In this document: in pieces, positions 60,655 to 64,000 of the stretch
How the letters are laid out: each line of letters starts with the position of its first letter
How positions within the stretch are numbered: position 1 is the stretch's first letter
DNA from: Streptomyces zagrosensis
GTDB lineage: Bacteria > Actinomycetota > Actinomycetes > Streptomycetales > Streptomycetaceae
DNA length: 64,000 bases
NCBI RefSeq assembly: GCF_014203645.1
Contig: NZ_JACHJL010000014.1
Coordinates: 62,001-126,000 of the forward strand
Reading direction: 5' to 3'
The notes under the pieces: model-generated
What the model saw: only the letters and a program-made list of their open reading frames with translations
Database searches by the model: none
Told to the model about the DNA's origin: nothing
Made by a program: the position numbers and the translations under genes

Positions 60655-61122
60655 ATGGGACTGGCCGACGAGTGCGCGGCAATGCGAGCGGGGGACGGCG
60701 ACCCGGCCGCGTTGCTCGGGGAGTTCCGGCGCGCGGTGGTGCTGGTACCGGTGCTGCGCGGCGGATGGATGTCGTCCGCATACGGCGGCATCCGCTGGAT
60801 CTACGCATTTACCGACGAGAGCGCGCTGGCCCGTTTCCTGCTGTCGCAGGAGGCACCCCCCAACGAGGATCAGGAGTACGGGGCAGTGCTCGGCGCGCGG
60901 CTGCTGGACGCGGTGATCCCGGGACTCGGCGACGGGCAGCCGTGCGGCGTCGCGCTGGATGTCGCGGACCCGGACCACTCGACGTTCTTTCCACCGGTGC
61001 GCGGCATCGTGCCGGACCACGTGGCGGTGGACCGTACGGCGGACGACACGCAGCGCCAGCAGGGCACCTACCACCCGCAGGACGTATCGCCCACCGCACG
61101 CACACCACCCGCAGACCTTTGA
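60655..61122 (+). CDS. SseB-like protein of the type VII toxin locus
   Basis: A 155-residue protein from ATG 60655 with an upstream CAGGGGG. LGEFRRAVVLVPVLRGGWMSSAYGGIRWIYAFTDESALARFL is the SseB N-terminal domain pattern found beside WXG100 toxin genes in actinobacteria. The stop is overlapped by a possible TTG start of the next frame. A chaperone-like or accessory role in toxin handling is inferred from context. Confidence 0.72.
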   Translation: MGLADECAAMRAGDGDPAALLGEFRRAVVLVPVLRGGWMSSAYGGIRWIYAFTDESALARFLLSQEAPPNEDQEYGAVLGARLLDAVIPGLGDGQPCGVALDVADPDHSTFFPPVRGIVPDHVAVDRTADDTQRQQGTYHPQDVSPTARTPPADL

Positions 61123-61187
61123 ATAACGGCAGTACCAACGAGAACCACGAACGGGATCAGGGCCAGGAACGGGCAGGGGGAGGCTCC

Positions 61188-61688
61188 GTGAGCAGTGCCG
61201 GTGACGAGAACGTGTGTATGGCGGGCGACGAGAACCTGAAGCTCACCGAGGAATCACTCCAATCGATCACGCTCGGCATCCGGGCGGCACTCGACGAGTT
61301 GAAGGACATCGGCACGGCGACGGAGGCACTCAACGGTGCGGGCCTGTCGGATCTCTCCCTGAGCGGCATGGAGGCCGGACACGGCGGCCTCGCAGGGGAC
61401 TTCGAGGCGTTTTGCGAGCTGTGGGACTGGGGTGTACGGGGCCTCATGCAGGACGCGGACCAACTCGCCCAGCGGGCCGGGCTGGCGGCAGGGATGACCT
61501 GGGAAGAGGACCGGTACGTCGAGGGCACATTCAAGGTTGCGGCGAACGCGGTGATCGGCAACCCGCATGCGACCGAGGAAGAGGTGGAGCAACAGAGCTG
61601 GGGCGAGGTGCTCGGAGCTCAGGGGAGGGGTTCGGGCGCCGACGAGCGGTGGCAGCAACTGGGGGCTGACCAACCAGACGGCTCGTAG
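61188..61688 (+). CDS. Small helical protein of the type VII toxin locus
   Basis: A 166-residue protein from GTG 61188, chosen for its GGGGGAGG ribosome site; TTG 61119 (overlapping the previous stop) and ATG 61218 are alternatives. It is mostly helical (LKLTEESLQSITLGIRAALDELKDIG, then LAGDFEAFCELWDWGVRGLMQDADQLAQRAGLAAG), a pattern like ESX/WXG100-type proteins but lacking a clear WXG. It lies 47 bases before the WXG-RHS gene and probably serves as partner or substrate in its secretion. Confidence 0.65.
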   Translation: MSSAGDENVCMAGDENLKLTEESLQSITLGIRAALDELKDIGTATEALNGAGLSDLSLSGMEAGHGGLAGDFEAFCELWDWGVRGLMQDADQLAQRAGLAAGMTWEEDRYVEGTFKVAANAVIGNPHATEEEVEQQSWGEVLGAQGRGSGADERWQQLGADQPDGS

Positions 61689-61735
61689 CGACGGGACTTC
61701 GGATGACGGACTAGCGGGTTACGGGGGAGGGGCAC

Positions 61736-64000
61736 ATGGGGTTGGGCGACTTCATACCCGACGAGATCGAGGACGCTGTCGAGGAGGGCACCGAGGTCGT
61801 CGGCAAGGGTGTGGAAAACGTCGGCAACAAGGCCGCTGACGGGATGGACGCGGTCGGCATGGACGACATGGCCGACTACACCCGCCGAACCTCCAGGGAA
61901 GCGGCGGATGACCTAGGCGCCGACGTCGCCGAAATGCGGCTCGGGGAGACCAATAACCCGAAGAAGCTGATCTACGGCAGTACGGACAAGCTGGCGACCA
62001 CCGTCTCCCACCTACGCGACTTTCAGGCGGCGTTCGAGCGCATTGGCAACGGTCTCAAGGGGCTTCAGTCGTCGGGTTGGCAGGGCGAGGCAGCCGGAGC
62101 CTTCCGGCTGAAGATGACTCCGGAGCCGAAGAAGTGGTTCACCGCTGCCGACGCGTTCGAGATGGCCGCGGAGGCCATGGACCGCTTCAGCGACACGGTC
62201 GCCTGGGCGCAGGGGCAGGCGCGCGAAGCGCTGGTCGCGTACCGGCAGGCGGAGCAGGACAGCAAGGACGCGGTGGTCGCGTACAACGCGAAGGTGCGGG
62301 CGTACAACTCCGACATCCTCGCGTTCGGCCTCTCGGGTGTGGGCGCTGACGGCTCGGACACGGTGCCGCAGCCGCCCGGCGACTTCACCGACCCGGGCCA
62401 CGCGGGCCGGGAGGCGGCCCAGGAGCAGCTTTCGGAGGCGCGCAAGCAGCGCGACCGCGCGGCGGAGATGGCCCGTACGGCGGTGCGTACGGCACATGCC
62501 GCAGCGCCCGAAAAGCCCGGGTACGGGGACCAGGTCCGCAGTGGCATGAACGGGGTGAACCTGGCCGTGAATCACACGGTCAGCGGCGTCATCAGGGGCG
62601 GCTCCAACGTCATTGCCTTCGGCCGCAGCCTGAACCCCATGGACCCGTACAACCAAGCGCACCCCGACGAGTTCGCCACCGGCCTCAACAACACCGCCAA
62701 AGGCCTCCTGGAGACCGCCAAGGACCCCTTGGGTGCGGCCGACCGCGCGATGCAAAGCTTCAAGAAGGACCCATACGAAGGCGTCGGCAGGCTCTTCGCG
62801 GAAGTGGCGGGCCCCAAGGGCGCGGGCCTTGCGAAGACGGGCACGAGCGGTGCCAGACGGGGCGCGGGCGCCGCCCGGCACGGGAGGCACAGGTCACCGG
62901 CCCGGCGCGACATGGACCGGGACGGCCCGGGCGGCCACCGGCAGGACGACAACCAGCGCACCACCGGCAACACCGACCCCGTCGATCTGGCCACGGGCAA
63001 AATGTTTCTGCCGCAGACCGATGTGAGCCTGCCGGGTGCGCTCCCGCTGGTGTTCACGCGGCGAGTCGAGTCCGGGTACACGGCGGGCAGGTGGTTCGGC
63101 CCGTCCTGGTCGAGTACGGCCGACCAACGGCTGGAGATCGATGCGGAGGGCGTCGTTCTGGTCAGCGAAGACGGCCTGCTCCTCGCATACCCGCATCCGG
63201 CCCCCGGCGTTCCGACCCTGCCGCAGGCCGGCCCGCGCTGGCCGTTGGAGCGCACGCCCGAGGGCGACTACACCGTCATGGACCCCGAACGCGGCCACCT
63301 GCGCCACTACACGGGCCCGGCGTCCGGCGACGCCGATGGAACGGCCCTGCTGGACCGCATCACCGACCGCAACGGAAACACCCTCACCTTCGCGTACGAC
63401 ACCGATGGCGTCCCGACCGACATCGCACACAGCGCGGGCTACCACCTGCGAATCACCACCGAGAACGACCGGATCACCGCCCTGCATCTGGTGGGAGGGG
63501 CGGAGGACGGGGGCGACGCGTTACTCCTGCGCTACGGATACACCCAAGGCGACCTCACCGAGGTCACCAACTCATCCGGTTTGCCCCTGCGGTTCGACTA
63601 CGACGACGAGCACCGGGTCATCGCCTGGACCGACACCAACGACCGTCGCTACGACTACGTTTACGACAACCAGCACCGCTGCATCGCCGAAGGTGGCGAG
63701 GCGGGGCACATCGCCATCCGTATCGACTACGACGGCCGTGACGAGGCGACCGGCCATCGCGTCACGACCGTCACCACACGGTCCGGCCACCGCACCCGCT
63801 ACCTGGTCAACGACGCACTACAGGTCGTGGCCGAAACTGACCCGCTGGGCCACACCGTCCGCCACGAACTGGACCGCCACGACCGTCCGCTCAGCCATAC
63901 GGACGCCCTCGACCGGACGACCCGCTTCCGCTACGACACGGCGGGTCACCTCGCTGCCGTGGTCCGCCTCGACGGCCGTACGGTGACCATCGACCACAAC
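61736..64000 (+). CDS. WXG100-RHS polymorphic toxin, 3' partial
   Basis: The frame is open from ATG 61736 (GGGGGAGG ribosome site) to the window end, 755 residues visible. The N-terminus (MGLGDFIPDEIEDAVEEGTE) leads to a WXG100-like helical hairpin with SSGWQGEAAGAFRLKM at about residue 120, a second long helical region (~140-270), and a linker rich in Arg/Gly. The RHS start domain follows from about 415 (DPVDLATGKMFLPQTDVSLPGALPLVFTR) and YD repeats continue to the edge (LPLRFDYDDEHRV, RTTRFRYDTAGHL). Type VII secretion export is inferred from the WXG domain. The toxin tail and immunity gene lie beyond the window. Confidence 0.88.
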   Translation, partial: MGLGDFIPDEIEDAVEEGTEVVGKGVENVGNKAADGMDAVGMDDMADYTRRTSREAADDLGADVAEMRLGETNNPKKLIYGSTDKLATTVSHLRDFQAAFERIGNGLKGLQSSGWQGEAAGAFRLKMTPEPKKWFTAADAFEMAAEAMDRFSDTVAWAQGQAREALVAYRQAEQDSKDAVVAYNAKVRAYNSDILAFGLSGVGADGSDTVPQPPGDFTDPGHAGREAAQEQLSEARKQRDRAAEMARTAVRTAHAAAPEKPGYGDQVRSGMNGVNLAVNHTVSGVIRGGSNVIAFGRSLNPMDPYNQAHPDEFATGLNNTAKGLLETAKDPLGAADRAMQSFKKDPYEGVGRLFAEVAGPKGAGLAKTGTSGARRGAGAARHGRHRSPARRDMDRDGPGGHRQDDNQRTTGNTDPVDLATGKMFLPQTDVSLPGALPLVFTRRVESGYTAGRWFGPSWSSTADQRLEIDAEGVVLVSEDGLLLAYPHPAPGVPTLPQAGPRWPLERTPEGDYTVMDPERGHLRHYTGPASGDADGTALLDRITDRNGNTLTFAYDTDGVPTDIAHSAGYHLRITTENDRITALHLVGGAEDGGDALLLRYGYTQGDLTEVTNSSGLPLRFDYDDEHRVIAWTDTNDRRYDYVYDNQHRCIAEGGEAGHIAIRIDYDGRDEATGHRVTTVTTRSGHRTRYLVNDALQVVAETDPLGHTVRHELDRHDRPLSHTDALDRTTRFRYDTAGHLAAVVRLDGRTVTIDHN

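Noticed and set aside
1..64000. tRNA or rRNA genes, in particular an attachment-site tRNA for the integrative-element remnant
   Set aside because: No T-loop consensus with a matching acceptor stem and no rRNA-like stretch was recognised. A covariance-model scan (tRNAscan-SE type) would be the decisive test.

Overview
The window is high-GC DNA with dense gene packing, frequent GTG/TTG starts, ATGA/GTGA stop-start overlaps and gene families typical of Streptomyces: DUF397/XRE/HATPase modules, CU044_5270-type proteins, futalosine menaquinone genes, and a remnant of a pSAM2-type integrative element. It reads as a chromosomal segment of a Streptomyces or close relative. No rRNA or tRNA gene and no CRISPR array was seen.

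Left flank (1-13.5 kb): a 5'-truncated DNRLRE/LamG secreted protein, then a 2288-residue RHS/YD-repeat polymorphic toxin with a C-terminal Hint domain and a 98-residue toxin tail. An overlapping HEAT-like gene is the likely immunity gene. Behind a strong bidirectional terminator lie frame-broken integrase and replication-initiator remnants, which abut a truncated, frameshifted oxidoreductase pseudogene.

Core (13.5-52.4 kb): hemL, a histidine phosphatase and a Tat-lipoprotein deacetylase are followed by the system II cytochrome c maturation genes resA-ccdA-resB-ccsB. Next come an ECF sigma factor with two CU044_5270-type membrane proteins, then most of the futalosine menaquinone pathway in dispersed small units: UbiD-type decarboxylase, UbiA-type prenyltransferase, UbiX-type flavin prenyltransferase, mqnE, mqnA, mqnC, a degenerate amidohydrolase, menG and a geranylgeranyl reductase. 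mqnB and mqnD are not in the window. Interspersed are an Lrp regulator, a UdgX-type protein, a DUF4229 protein, a dicarboxylate/amino acid symporter behind a cysteine-rich leader peptide, a TetR/MaoC/FadD fatty-acyl group with shared operator-like palindromes, a cold-shock protein and a Ser/Thr kinase.

Right flank (52.4-64 kb): an RHH/PIN toxin-antitoxin pair sits between two copies of a ~133-bp direct repeat that is the convergent intergenic region of the geranylgeranyl reductase and a Rieske oxygenase. After these come a MerR regulator fused to a methyltransferase, a PCMT-like methyltransferase, a triple-DUF397 protein, an XRE/DUF397/HATPase regulatory set, and a type VII-style polymorphic toxin locus. 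The last consists of an SseB-like protein, a small helical protein and a WXG100-RHS protein running off the window end.

The most interesting items are the leader-peptide-controlled symporter, the toxin-antitoxin pair inside a long duplication, the MerR-methyltransferase fusion, the Hint-linked toxin with its HEAT immunity partner, the duplicated hemL start, and the catalytically degenerate amidohydrolase inside the menaquinone run.
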